From contig NW_003125900.1 of the NCBI RefSeq assembly GCF_000003605.2, positions 54,324 to 118,323 on the forward strand: a DNA stretch of 64,000 nt. The letters run 5' to 3'. Below the pieces are notes generated by a model. That model was given only the letters and a program-made list of their open reading frames with translations, was not told the DNA's origin and ran no database searches. Positions 27,229 to 38,300 of the stretch are shown here, one piece after another; the first letter of the stretch is position 1; each line of letters begins with the position of its first letter. The position numbers and the translations under genes are program-made. This DNA comes from Saccoglossus kowalevskii (Eukaryota > Hemichordata > Enteropneusta > Harrimaniidae).

Positions 27229-28630
27229 TTAGAGGTCACTTGTTGCATCCCATTGATCTACTAAGCTCATCCAGAGTGGTGATGCATCAACACATCTCAT
27301 CGATTTGAAAATTGTTTGTACGGATCCAGTGTGTTGCTACTCGAACATTCCTCATATTAGATAGTAAAGAAAAAGTTGTAACATTGCTTATGTCAGAACA
27401 ATTTTATCTTGTAAAAATCATTTCACCTACGATTAAATGCAAAATATTTTCAACAAAGAAATAGGTAACAGGCATTGTTTAGATTAACAAACCACAAACA
27501 CTTGATAGCATCTTCACAAGTAACTGTTAGATTTTCTGTTTTGACAGCGTAAATTTTGTTGAATTACAACCTGTAAACTGCAAACACAATTTAATGGCGG
27601 GACTCCGAATTCTCACCAATTTATTGAGAAAAAATGAAAGTTTTAACACAACACGATGTTTTTATGTAATTGTTTGCTAAGTATTTCCTCCCGTGAGCAA
27701 GATGTCAGCCTCTATAAAATTGTGATTGCATGTTTCTTGAAAGAGATTAGACGAGAGTTATATATGGAATTGGTCAGATCCCTGTGAGCTTTCGAACAAT
27801 AAATAATTCAATACTTATAAACACAAATAATAAGATTAGAACCTGGTCGTTTTTCTCTGATTGGATCATTGTTTCATTGTTCATCTACACAGAAGGGTAG
27901 ATTTTGCAGCAAATTTACCATAAAATGGACACTTATTTTCATTAATCTTTTTATAATTTTGAATATAGTGAGCGTCATTTTTGTTTTTCAAACGTTGGAT
28001 ATAGATTACATTCAATAAAACGCATTAAATGCATTTAGATTTTATCAGGGAACGTCTTTGGCATAGGTGGTGTAAACATATTTATCAAACCTCACTAAAT
28101 GTACATCACTACAGTCAAATATATATTCATAAGATCAAATATTACGTCATCAATGTTAAATATAATGCTACAAGTAATTATATTAACAAGTGATTATATG
28201 GACGAAAAGCAAATATCGAAAAAAATGAAAAAGGCAAATAACCATAGGTGTGAATATTTGTCTGTTGTAATTTATTTGTGGGTAGGTAGGTGTATACACC
28301 ATCTACGCCGAAATGTCATCTGAATAAAATCTAAATGCAACTAACACGTTTTAAAAAGTGTGATCTATATCCAAAATTATTGTGTTTCAGTCATTTACAT
28401 TTCAACATCATTACCAGCATCAATAAATGCTGATTGATTCGCGACTGCTGACAGCGCTGGAGGTCAAAACCACTACGTCCACCCACAACACATTCCAAGT
28501 TTGAAAACTAATTTTGTTGGACCATCCGTTAGTTCACACCGTTTGACAGAGCAATGGTCATAGCACGCTTCGGTGACCTTGGCCCCGTGATCGTACTGCT
28601 TTGTTTCTAACGTAGGGTCCGTGTCTTTTT
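27229..28630. other. Intergenic, no gene seen
   Basis: AT-rich spacer leading to the assembly gap. The 74-codon plus-strand frame at 28099-28323 has no motif. No repeat structure was recognised until the TA microsatellite at 28635. Confidence 0.4.

Positions 28631-28634
<4 letters not shown>

Positions 28635-28673
<39 letters not shown>
28635..28673. repeat. (TA)n microsatellite abutting the gap
   Basis: About 19 TA units run directly into the N-run. The gap is probably caused by this repeat. Confidence 0.95.
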
Positions 28674-28864
28674 NNNNNNNNNNNNNNNNNNNNNNNNNNN
28701 NNNNNNNNNNNNNNNNNNNNNNNNNNNNNNNNNNNNNNNNNNNNNNNNNNNNNNNNNNNNNNNNNNNNNNNNNNNNNNNNNNNNNNNNNNNNNNNNNNNN
28801 NNNNNNNNNNNNNNNNNNNNNNNNNNNNNNNNNNNNNNNNNNNNNNNNNNNNNNNNNNNNNNNN
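28674..28864. other. Assembly gap, 191 N
   Basis: Undetermined bases. Reading frames drawn through this gap carry no meaning. Confidence 1.
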
Positions 28865-28887
28865 GCATGCATGCATTGAGATTATGG

Positions 28888-29012
28888 GTTTATTGACACG
28901 CGCAGGCCTAAAAATGAGAAAACATTTGACATAGCAAAGTGTTACCAGTGTAATTTATATGTCAAATGTTTACATATAAAACGCATTTTTAGGGCTGCGC
29001 GTGTCGATAAAA
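28888..29012. mobile_element. Hairpin-type MITE, about 125 bp
   Basis: The two ends are inverted copies of about 30 bp reading TTTATyGACACGCGCAGsCC then TAAAAATG. Just inside them is a second inverted pair, ACATTTGACATA and its complement. The element therefore folds into one long interrupted hairpin around a short centre (AGCAAAGTGTTACCAGTGTA). It lies 23 bp from the gap. No copy was found elsewhere in the window. Confidence 0.75.
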
Positions 29013-29480
29013 CTGCATATATAACTTACAATTTACAACTAAACATACTAGTAACATTACTCATTATTTCATTTCAAAACTTATTAAACGAATACATACT
29101 GCATGTATCATACTGAATAGAGGGCTGAGTTAACACACTTGTCGTGCATAATCAGACTGTATACAACTAAACATTGTACCACATGGTGCCATCTCGAAAT
29201 GGACTAAACAATTTTAGTGTTTTTATTTGGAGCATGCCGACCAATAATAACACTAACACTAGTTGTAACGACATGCACGCACACATACTGAAAAACGCGG
29301 CGAGATAAAAACAGAATGCGTCATGGCGTTGATAATAAGACTTAAAAAGTATTAATGGATACTGTGACACATGGCGCCATTTTGAAAAAAGTAATGAATA
29401 ATTTATAAATGGACGTATTTATAAAAAAAAAATAACAGTCACTGAATGGTATGGCGTTAATAAGAGCTACGACGTTTTGT
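29010..29480. repeat. Field of old degenerate repeats, part 2
   Basis: Contains the same word set as 25550-26230: ACTTACAATTTACAACTAAA, AATCAGACTGTATA, ACACATGGCGCCATTTTGAA and AATGAATAATTTATAAATGG, in the same order and strand. Confidence 0.55.
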
Positions 29481-29689
29481 TGTACATGTTATGTATCATG
29501 CCTGACATGCTGTGATGAGTCAAAATAGCTTCCTCTACAAACTGTTCTTTTATACTAGTAATTGTGGGATAAATGAAAACATTTGTTTTATCCTACAAAT
29601 TTAACAAAGGTGATAATTATTCATGTATTCAATAGAAAGCTGTCACAAGACAAATATCCGGAGGTTTAATCGATTTATGATACGCTAAA

Positions 29690-29880
29690 ACGAATGGTAT
29701 TATTTAAATTAGTTTCCATAAATGGTATGTAATCTACATAATCCCATGTTAGGCGAACAAGATAAATACGAGTGTGCTTTTGACATTTCGTCCATACCCG
29801 ACGTCTTCATATATCATTAAAGACTACTTGAGGCAAGTATCTGATTTTCTCTTTGTTGTGTTCTCCCTACATAAATATGT
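29690..29880. repeat. Astacin upstream segment duplicated at 55880-56035
   Basis: Shares ATTATTTAAATTAGT, GGTATGTAAT, ATAATCC and the order CTTCATAT, GACTAC and GGCAAGTA-CTGATTTT with 55880-56035. Together with the shared exon 1 (30774-30858 and 59271-59355) this marks a duplicated 5' region of the protease gene. Confidence 0.6.
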
Positions 29881-30439
29881 ATGAAATTTGTGTACATGTA
29901 CAATTTAAATTTGTGAGTCGTATTAGTTGTGCATCTGATATTGTCAGGTCTACTTTGCTACGTCATTGTTGTTTACATTTCTGACTTTTTCAAAAAATCT
30001 ACGAAACAATATCCACAAATAATAGTGCCATCCGAATCTTGGATTGTCTCTTAAAGTGTTTGTTTTAAGCTGATCAATTGTGATTCTATCCACTAAATAA
30101 TCTGACGTGTTGCTATTCATACGACCCTTATAGTAATCAGTGTCATCTATACACTGACTTCATTTACCTGACGTGGTGCTAGAAAACGTCCCTTAGTCAC
30201 TTCCAACCACAATAACAGGCAGATGGTCGAGAGCAGCCAATCACTATGTATTATAAGGGAAAATAATTGAAGGTAGAATTCATACGGCTTATAAATAATA
30301 GTTGTTTTCTTTATTTCTCTGCTCCATTAGTCAGTTCAGTAACTAATTTAATTTATTGCTAAACACTTTTGTACTGCGCTTCATACTGGTATACGAGACA
30401 TGCTAGTAAGTGCATAATATTGGAACATGCCAATCAAAC

Positions 30440-30640
30440 TAGAAAAATCTCCCGACCACCTATTTATTTTGCATGTTTGTCTTTGCGTCATTTCTGTTTT
30501 TCTGATGAAGAGCGTTTACCCGAAACTGCTTGACCCTCGAGTTTGTTTTTCAGTAATTTTTAAGTTAATTTATCCAACCTGTCTGAGCATCTTCCCTTTG
30601 CTTTTCTGCAGAACGACATTTTTGTGAGTCATTTATTTTC
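30440..30640 (+). mobile_element. Possible Penelope-like 3' tail
   Basis: Contains CTGATGAAGAGCG and CCCGAAACTG followed by a T-rich tail, similar in layout to the end of the Penelope-like fragment at 34250-34930. No endonuclease coding remains. This is a weak call based on the shared tail layout. Confidence 0.3.
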
Positions 30641-30773
30641 TGTCGACGGTGTCTTTTCTGTCTTATTTTTCGTCAATGTTTGACCTTTTCGAATTGTTTA
30701 CACCAGTTAAATAACGAATCTGAATACAACCTTTATCAAAAGGAAATAACTAATATACAATGTTAATTTTCAG

Positions 30774-33700
30774 TTCAAAGATGTCGAAATACGTTGTCTT
30801 CTATAGCACAGCGTGCATCTTTATGAGCGTTACCATGACATTGAGTAATGGAAACAAAGTAAGTATTTACTTATTTGTATTTTTGAATACAATTAAGTTG
30901 CCAACAGCATACGATTGCTAGTTACTTGTACTTCGAACTTAGTTTTGTGTGCTGTAATGTATGCGTGCCCGTAACATGGGCGGATTTAGAGGGGGCCGAT
31001 GGGCCGCGGCCCCTCCTATTTTTAACAACCAACAGGGCTTCGCGCCATCGGCGCTCGCGAACTTTGTCTTCGGCCAACTTATCGGCCCCAGAATTCTAGA
31101 TCCGCTCTGCGTAATGAGCATATATAGTCTACAATTAATGAATTGCCAATGCCAGTAAATAAATCTAAAGAATAATATTTTTGTTCTCATAGTTTCGATC
31201 TTGTTGGAATTACCTACACATGCGACTGTGCTTTCTTTTGATACATTGAACATAGCACGCTCAATTCAAGCATTAGTACTTACATATTTAATTACCTCGT
31301 AGATTGAACTACCAGCGGAGCTGCAAGGTAAAGATACTTTTGAAGGTGATATGAAGTTAACGGCGGACCAATTTACTAAAATTGAGGAACGGATAGAAGC
31401 ACAGAAACACAGAATAGAAACAAGAAAAGCCTATGCTATTTTGTCTACACGTTGGGAAGATGCCATTGTGCCTTATAGAATCGAGCCTGAAAGTAGGTGT
31501 ATTGTACTAGTTCTATGTGGGTGATATATATACATACATACCTACCTTGTACGCAAAATAACAATAGACTTTGGGGTTGTTTTTTGAATAACAACCTCCA
31601 ACTCGGGCGATATTTGAAGGGAATGGGCGATATTATAGACCTGCCATACTCTCGGCATGATATCGGAAATAACATTCGACTTCGTCCCGTGTCATTTCCG
31701 ATGTCATGCCTCGAAATGACACTCCGTTGGTACGGTCGTGATATCATCCCGTGGCAAAGCCGAGAAATGATATCACGACCTACCTCCGAACAGGTTAAAC
31801 GTTTGTTGCACATTTATTGGTTTCAATCAAATATTATGTTTACACATTATACTGCTATAATTGATCAGATATTTCCGGTAATAGTAAACACGCAATTGTT
31901 GTAAACAATTCAAGCTCCAGCGTCTTCGGTGTTTAGTTCATGGATTCCAACATCCGCAGGAGATGACGTATCGGAAAATTCATCAAGATCGACGTTTACT
32001 TGCTTGGAGGTTGTAGCAGCTGCGGTACCATTCAAAATATCGCTTACTTTCTTCTCCTGGTCCTGTGTTGTGCGTTTATAACTGCGAACACCTGTAGATT
32101 AAAAAAAAAAACATTGTCAAGATAATTTAAATTTAATTAAGTTTTTCATGTGATTATGCATTCATTTAAAATTCTTTGAAAAATCAACCAGTAAAAACGT
32201 GCTTCGCTACTTTTTTTAGTTAAGTTAGTTTACAGTGATAGCAATATATTAATACTGTTCTAGTTTGGTTACCTTCTATTGAGCGGTGTCCTGTTCGTTA
32301 TGAATTGCTCATCAACACCATGCTCATAAAGATTGGTCGCACCTGTAGCAGGTAGACTATGGTTTGTAAAGTTTCCAACGATTCCAGCAGATCGGCATAA
32401 ATCTGGCACCACGAGTTGAATAAAATTGTGACCCATCGGCTTCTTAGTAAACCGATTCTTCGTATTTACGCCGGGGTTGCAGGTAGAATGCTTTTTGTTT
32501 TCCCTCGGGTGGGCAGAGTGATGTATACTTGTACATTCTAATATGGCATTGTTGGAGTTTTTCAGCATTTGCATAATGCATTACCTCCTTTCGTCTTACT
32601 CTGCAATGCCTTAGACCACCTTGGTTGCTTTTCGACGCGTCTTCCACATATTTCAAATGAGGTGTTTCACCTGGTGACTCGTGTATAGTGATTCGGGGTG
32701 GGTCAAAACGTAGAGCTCGATGTTCCATTCCGCTTCTGAGGGCAAAGTGTTTGCTATTTAGAAATACCATAGTGCGAACAAAAACCCGGGAGAATAGCAG
32801 CTTCATTTTCCACAGTAACGCGGTTTGGTCTTTGGTAATTATCTCAGCTTGTTTTGTTTTTGATCCCAACCCCAAACTGGACAATCTTTTCATTTCTGGA
32901 TCGAGCACTTGAGCACACATGCTTTATCACTTAGAACACTTAGAGGCGTTTGCAGCTCAGAACAACACGAGCTTTGCAAACCCATGATCAAAGATAACAA
33001 TTTAAAATGTTCACCTTTTCATCAGTAGTTAATTCCAGTCGGGTGTTATTTCGTACCATCGCCCATTCATTAAAAGTACGCAGAGCCCACATGTTACGTC
33101 GCCTTGTGTTTTTTGGTATTGAATCCTTAGTGACGGCCCGTACAGCAGAATCCGACACTGGGTCGCAAAACCGTCTACTCTGGATTTCCTGCAATGTGAT
33201 AAAACAAGTTGCATGTAAAGTCATATTTGCTTTTTTTAATACAAGAATATGATAAACCAGTGAATTGTAGTCACTGAAGTGAGAAACTGAAATACTTACT
33301 TGTGGAACAGTACCCGGTTCAATATCGACATTATCAAACCCGAGTTGATTCAAATATTCAGCTGCCTCAGTTGCTTCTATTAGTTCATCGTCGGAAACGT
33401 CCGAGAAAGTGGGATATCTTCCATCTCTCCACGATTCGCGTCAATGAGAACTGTGGAAAGTTGGCCATGTGTGATTTTGCATTTATACGCACATTCAGCC
33501 GATATTACGTAGCCTATCAAACAACTTCAATAGTGTGAATACCAATGTCCGTGGCTTGATTGGTTGTATAAAACTAAGATGCATCCAGGTGCGGATGACG
33601 AATTCCACAAATTCGGCGTATCAATGGGGGGGGGGGGACTAAATCATTTTAAAACTCAGTGCTGATATCGCCCACTTGCTTCATTACAAAATATTTTGGA

Positions 33701-36700
33701 AGGTTCTATTATGTCGTAAGGGATATTTCTCTATAACAGAGGGACATCCTCTGGTTGTGTATGTTTGATATCGCATTCCTACCTCGACGACATCCATAAT
33801 ATCGACCTCCGCCTTCGGTCGATATTATGAATATTGCCTCGGCAGTCATGCGATATCTCACACACACCTTCAATGTATACTCAATATTCGGTCTTCACGT
33901 TTCGTCACTATATTACAGGCCAGGGTGACACTGCTGTAATACTGTCAGCAATTGCCCACTGGGAGAGCAAAACCTGTATTAGATTCCCGCAATACGATCC
34001 CGCTGAGCACACGTCATTCATAAGCTTCACAAAACAGGACGGGTAAGTTATTAACTAAGATATTATTCGATCTTCTACTGTGACAAATTCATTTGTACAA
34101 ACAAATAATATAATTGCAGCTTCCATTAGAATACTTAATGTTTTATCAGTTGGTAAGCTGCCTGTCACTAGTACTGCTACTGACACATTGCCCCACACTG
34201 TTTTTGTAACGTGCGCCATTCATGTATTAACAAATGAACTGCCTTTTATTTGAGTTATTTGTTCTGTACTGACAAGCGTTGTAAAGCAACATGCTTTCTA
34301 CTTTTAAGTGATAGAACAATACAATTATTGGCAGACTCAAATCAGCGGCCTTGTACGCATTCGTGTGGTCGAGGTAAATGTTATACATGCCCATTTGTTC
34401 TGTGTTGTCCGACCATGAAAGGCCCTTTAAAAACTATACACATTAAAGATTCGTTTACATGTACGTCATCCAACATAATTTACTGTAAGGTAAAGGTGTA
34501 ATATGCTGTATTTGAGTGAGACTAAAAGACGATTGGGTGATCGTTTTGTTCTGTTTTGTTTGCGTACTGTCAAAGTCAACAAGATTTAAGCATTTTTGTA
34601 CACCCCCATGATGGTGTATCTGATATTACTGTTACTGGTATTTTACATCTAAATGGCGGGGATTCCTCTCGGCTCAGGTGGGAGCAATCATTAGTATTCA
34701 AAATTGGCACACTCAGTCCAGATGGCATTAATTGTCAATTCACCTCATTTCCTTTGCCTTGATTGGCTCCTTATTGTGTTTGTATAGTGAGGTGTTTTTC
34801 TGTCTTATGTCCCCTTGCTGAGGAAGGGTTGAACCCGAAAAGTTCTGTTTTTTATTCTCCATATTAGTGTTTTTTTTCATTCCCCGCTGGTCGGTTTTAT
34901 TGTTCTGCTTTTTCAGCACTATAGCAGATTTTACTGATTCTTGTTAGTATAGACTATTGCAAGCTTCTACCAAAGATAAATTACCACATTATGTCAGCCA
35001 CATTATGGCCATATATTTGGAATACATTAAATGATTCAAACAAACGCAACATTTTTGTCTCAAATAAAGCATTCTATCGTCACCCAGTTACATAAAGCCG
35101 AGTTTTGTGATCAATAGACGACTGACTACTTGGAACCTGCATGTCGATACATTGTTATACTTCTTGTAATAATTCATAAATTTATGTATTTAATATGATA
35201 GATGTTGGTCGTATATTGGGAAGGTCTTTACTGGAGCACAGGAAATTTCCATTGGAATCGGATGCGAACACGTAAGTCCATGCATATTCGGTAGCACTGT
35301 GTTGAAGCTGTCACATTTAATACAAATGCGCGAATTAGGCTGAATAAATCGAACTTATTTAGTTATATGCCGTATCATTATACATCTGTCACCTTAACGC
35401 CATAAGTTACAGCGTGCCGTAATTTTGAGATATTGCAATGGGTATTTTCATCCTACCATATTAGGGAACGCGAATTCCAAATATGAAACGATTACGCGCG
35501 TAATAATAAAAACAAACATGGCTGCCCCAGGGTTTGACCGGACCCCGCGCAAAGAATTTCGCTAAATATTTTCTAAAAGTTTTGGATTTCGGCATTCCCA
35601 TGATGTATTCATGGGAGGAAAAATGTATAATAATAAGGTTATTACGAAGATACTGCAAAGTATGCACTCAGGTAGTACGTGGTCGGTACTGTCTTCGTAC
35701 ATGCTTTGCAGTATCCTCGTAATAACCTCATATTATTCCAAAGTATATTTATTGTTTAAAGAGAAAAAGAACAAGTGAAAGAATGAAATAATGCTTTGTG
35801 CGCATGTAAGACAAGTCTTCAGAAAAGATGATATATTTTGTGTTTGAAAATGCAATATTCATAATTACCCGGTAATCGTATTCTTGTCAAATAAACAAGA
35901 GACAGTGCGAGACAAACGCAACATTTCTGCTACAACAAAAATCTATTTTTTTGTTCCTTCAGTTGGGTACTATTGCACACGAAATAGGACATGCAATAGG
36001 GTTCTTTCACGAGCAAAGTCGCCCGGACAGGGATAGTTACGTTATCATAAACGAGGATAATATTATAGACGGATATGAGGATAACTTCCAAAAATACGAC
36101 ACTGGAACTATTGACACGCACCAAGTACCGTACGACATTGGATCTTTGATGCATTATGGAGAGAGGGTGAGTAAATTATGTGTTCCTGATTTCATATGCT
36201 ATGTTTTGGAACTATATTATTCAATACACAATATATAAAGCACAAGATATCCGCCTGACTGAACTACATGTAACAGTGCTGTCTATAATCAATCAATCAA
36301 TTCATTCAGTATTTCAGCAAGAATGGTCTAAATACAATAGATGCAGTTAATCCAGCTGATCAATCAAAAATGGGCCAACGTGATGGTCTTTCTGACGCTG
36401 ATATTCTGTTAGCTAATTTAATGTACAAGTGTCCAGGAGGTAATTATTCATTTTCAATTGGTTATACACAGCGTATCACATAACATGTGTGTACAAATGT
36501 ATCCGGCTTCAATATCTAAAAAGTAGGTCATATGACAGATGAAAATAAAATACATCATTAACATTTCTATGTTAAATAATTGTCATGTAAAATTCAGTCT
36601 AAAAATAAGATATTTGCAAAAAGTAGTTATGCTGTCCTCAATCATTTAAACATGTTTTTTTTCTGATACACTGAAATACATTATATATACCGACTACACA

Positions 36701-38300
36701 TCAAATGAGATCTGCTTCATTTGACATAGTTAATGACAAGAAACAAATTCAGCCAATTATCAAACAGTATGCTCATGAGCAAACAATAGATACAGTGAAA
36801 AATATCTATGTTCAAAGGCATTTTAATGAACAATAACACATATTTGTCGGCATGTGTGCCGAAGCCGTTTGTCAATTCTATTTGTAAGGCGGAAGATCAT
36901 TAAAAAATCAGAGCAGAGTTAGTTTGTCACCTTCCAATTATGCATTTGTTTTTCTTGTAGATGTCTTATATTTTAAATTGAATTTTTTTTATTTTCAACT
37001 GTTCCATTATCATTCTTTCCATAGTATCAGGTGATCCCCACATGAAAACATTTGATGGACGTCCATATACTTTCCAAGGTGTATGCTGGTATACTCTATT
37101 CAAAGACTGTTTCTATCATAAACCTGATTTTGAAGTCGCCGTCAAGTTTGAGCCAAGGGGTGACAGTACCACTGATCATTTCAGAACAAGAGCAGTTGCC
37201 TTCAACGTTTCGGTCGGGATGGAGTATGCTAATGTTAATGGACTGGACGTGATAACAGTAAGTTACAGTAACGTGTCATTGCATCGTTTAGATCATTTGC
37301 ATATTATTATTTATTAAGGATTATATTCTAACATACATTGTATTATCGCAGGGGAATAAAGGGCACGACACCGCCGCTAGATCAATCCGTGTTCAAAAGG
37401 AACAGAACGTGGTTATATTAGAATTTACATCCAATAATACAACATTTACCTTGGAATGGGCTCTGAGGAAACACGCCTTAAAAGTAAATGTACAAGGTGC
37501 TACATACAATGGACGACTATGTGGTTTGATGGGTAACGCCGATGGTGACACACGTAATGACTTTCAGACACCTGATGGTAATGTTGTACTTGACGCTGCT
37601 GAGTTCGGAGAAAGCTGGGAAGTAAAAGGCCAAACGTTAGTTCATTTTAAATCGAGTTCGCTTTTCAGACTGTTGTTTTATTAACGTGTGGTCCAGCAAA
37701 ATCTTTTACTGTTAGAAAGGTGTTATATGCACCATCATAACATGTCACATAAAAATGTATGCACAGGATTCTTCAAATAACCCCTTTACTAGACATTGAA
37801 AAGACGATTTCGAACCATTTGGAAATTGACAATTATGACATGACAATTATGGCTAAACTAGGCTGATTATTTAACTTATTTAGAATATATCCTCTGCATT
37901 GTTTGAAATATTAGGAATACACGAAAAATCTTACTAAAAGTGTTATTCAAACAGAATATTTTTGTTGCTAATTGTTGTATCAAAAGAACGGCCATTGCTA
38001 ACCATGACACCATTTTATCTTAGTGAAAAGGAACAAGTTAAAACTAAATCGGATAACATTTTGTGTTTTTTCAATGTATTTAACAGATGTGAGTGAAAAG
38101 TTTATCAAGCCAGAAGATTGGAACATGTTTATTTGCAGGAAAGACTAGCACCGAAATATGGATAGATTCTCAGCAATATAACCTAAAGCATATGTTGCAA
38201 GATTTGTAAATATATTAGTGGGTATGATATAACAGTGTGTTGGTATTATTTTGGGTATATTAAACTTATGGTACATATATATATAATTAGTAAAATAAAG
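30774..38300 (+). CDS. Astacin metalloprotease with C-terminal von Willebrand D domain
   Basis: Predicted secreted zinc endopeptidase (M12A), 440 residues. Coding exons: 30781-30858, 31303-31492, 33919-34042, 35202-35271, 35963-36166, 36310-36439, 37025-37257, 37352-37635 and 38087-38096, all with GT/AG borders and matching phase. Exon 1 (residues 1-26) is a signal peptide. Residues 39-42 are FEGD, the aspartate switch of the propeptide. The zinc site [19 protein letters not shown] is at 160-178 and the Met-turn SLMHY at 215-219. Cysteines 109, 132, 152 and 263 fit the two astacin disulfides. A VWD domain follows from [10 protein letters not shown] (268) to CGLMGN (400-405) and ESWEVKGQ. There is no EGF or CUB domain. 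An acceptor seven bases before the ATG implies a 5' UTR intron. The tiny last exon (completing T, then C, E, stop) is uncertain. AATAAA lies at 38294-38299. Confidence 0.93.
30970..31118. mobile_element. MITE-like element in astacin intron 1
   Basis: About 150 bp, GC-rich compared with the intron. The ends are imperfect inverted copies: GGGCGGATTTAGAGGGGGCC on the left and, inverted, GCGGATCTAGAATTCTGGGG on the right. The middle contains TTCGCGCCATCGGCGCTCGC, a short hairpin. It is non-coding and of unassigned superfamily. Confidence 0.6.
31600..33850 (-). mobile_element. Crypton-type element in astacin intron 2
   Basis: Antisense insertion inside intron 2. It contains the tyrosine recombinase remnant at 31910-33470 and, on both sides, palindrome-rich DNA: arms GGCATGATATCGGAAAT at 31654-31710, GGTCGTGATATCAT at 31734-31780 and CATAATATCGACC at 33795-33829. 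The limits are approximate and set by the outermost GGGCGATAT / ATATCGCCC words and the palindromes. Cryptons are not known for terminal inverted repeats, so the palindromes may belong to a separate, older insertion. Confidence 0.6.
31910..33470 (-). pseudogene. Tyrosine recombinase of Crypton/KIAA1958-ZMYM (DUF3504) type, broken
   Basis: Exon-like pieces on the minus strand: about 33470-33303 ([19 protein letters not shown]), 33192-33013 ([20 protein letters not shown], the core-binding start), about 32920-32273 (catalytic domain) and 32091-31910 (GVRSYKRT with the nucleophile tyrosine, then an acidic tail and stop). The catalytic part shows [20 protein letters not shown] with the box I arginine, then NHSLPAT where the family has H-x-x-R, so the box II arginine is replaced by proline. 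A middle section between core-binding and catalytic parts is missing, and the frame shifts at least twice near 32450 and 32290. Splice signals between the pieces look intact, so the source copy had introns. It is a transposon or a KIAA1958-like gene copy, not functional here. Confidence 0.75.
34250..34930 (+). mobile_element. Penelope-like retroelement, 5'-truncated, in astacin intron 3
   Basis: Only the end of the element is present: the linker with [18 protein letters not shown], then a GIY-YIG endonuclease remnant ([49 protein letters not shown]). The frame changes near 34490. The reverse transcriptase is absent. After the coding end comes CTGAGGAAGGG / CCCGAAAAG, a hammerhead-like core with a GGGTT/AACCC stem, then a T-rich tail. 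It is in sense orientation to the host gene. Confidence 0.8.
35461..35738. mobile_element. MITE copy 2 (family B), rearranged
   Basis: A 113-bp hairpin unit at 35626-35738 has the family B ends (GGTTATTACGAAGATACTGC and its inverse). The CATGGGAATGCCGAAATCC-type motif that sits inside copy 1 lies here outside the hairpin (inverse strand, about 35580-35625). Copy 1 may therefore lack the second hairpin arm, or copy 2 may be a composite. It lies in astacin intron 4. Confidence 0.65.

Noticed and set aside
28473-28896. Frames running through the first gap
   Set aside because: Made of N and a TA microsatellite.
30502-30525. Full hammerhead ribozyme
   Set aside because: The CTGATGA and GAAA words are present, but the bases between them do not form a convincing stem. 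Kept only as a Penelope-tail hint.
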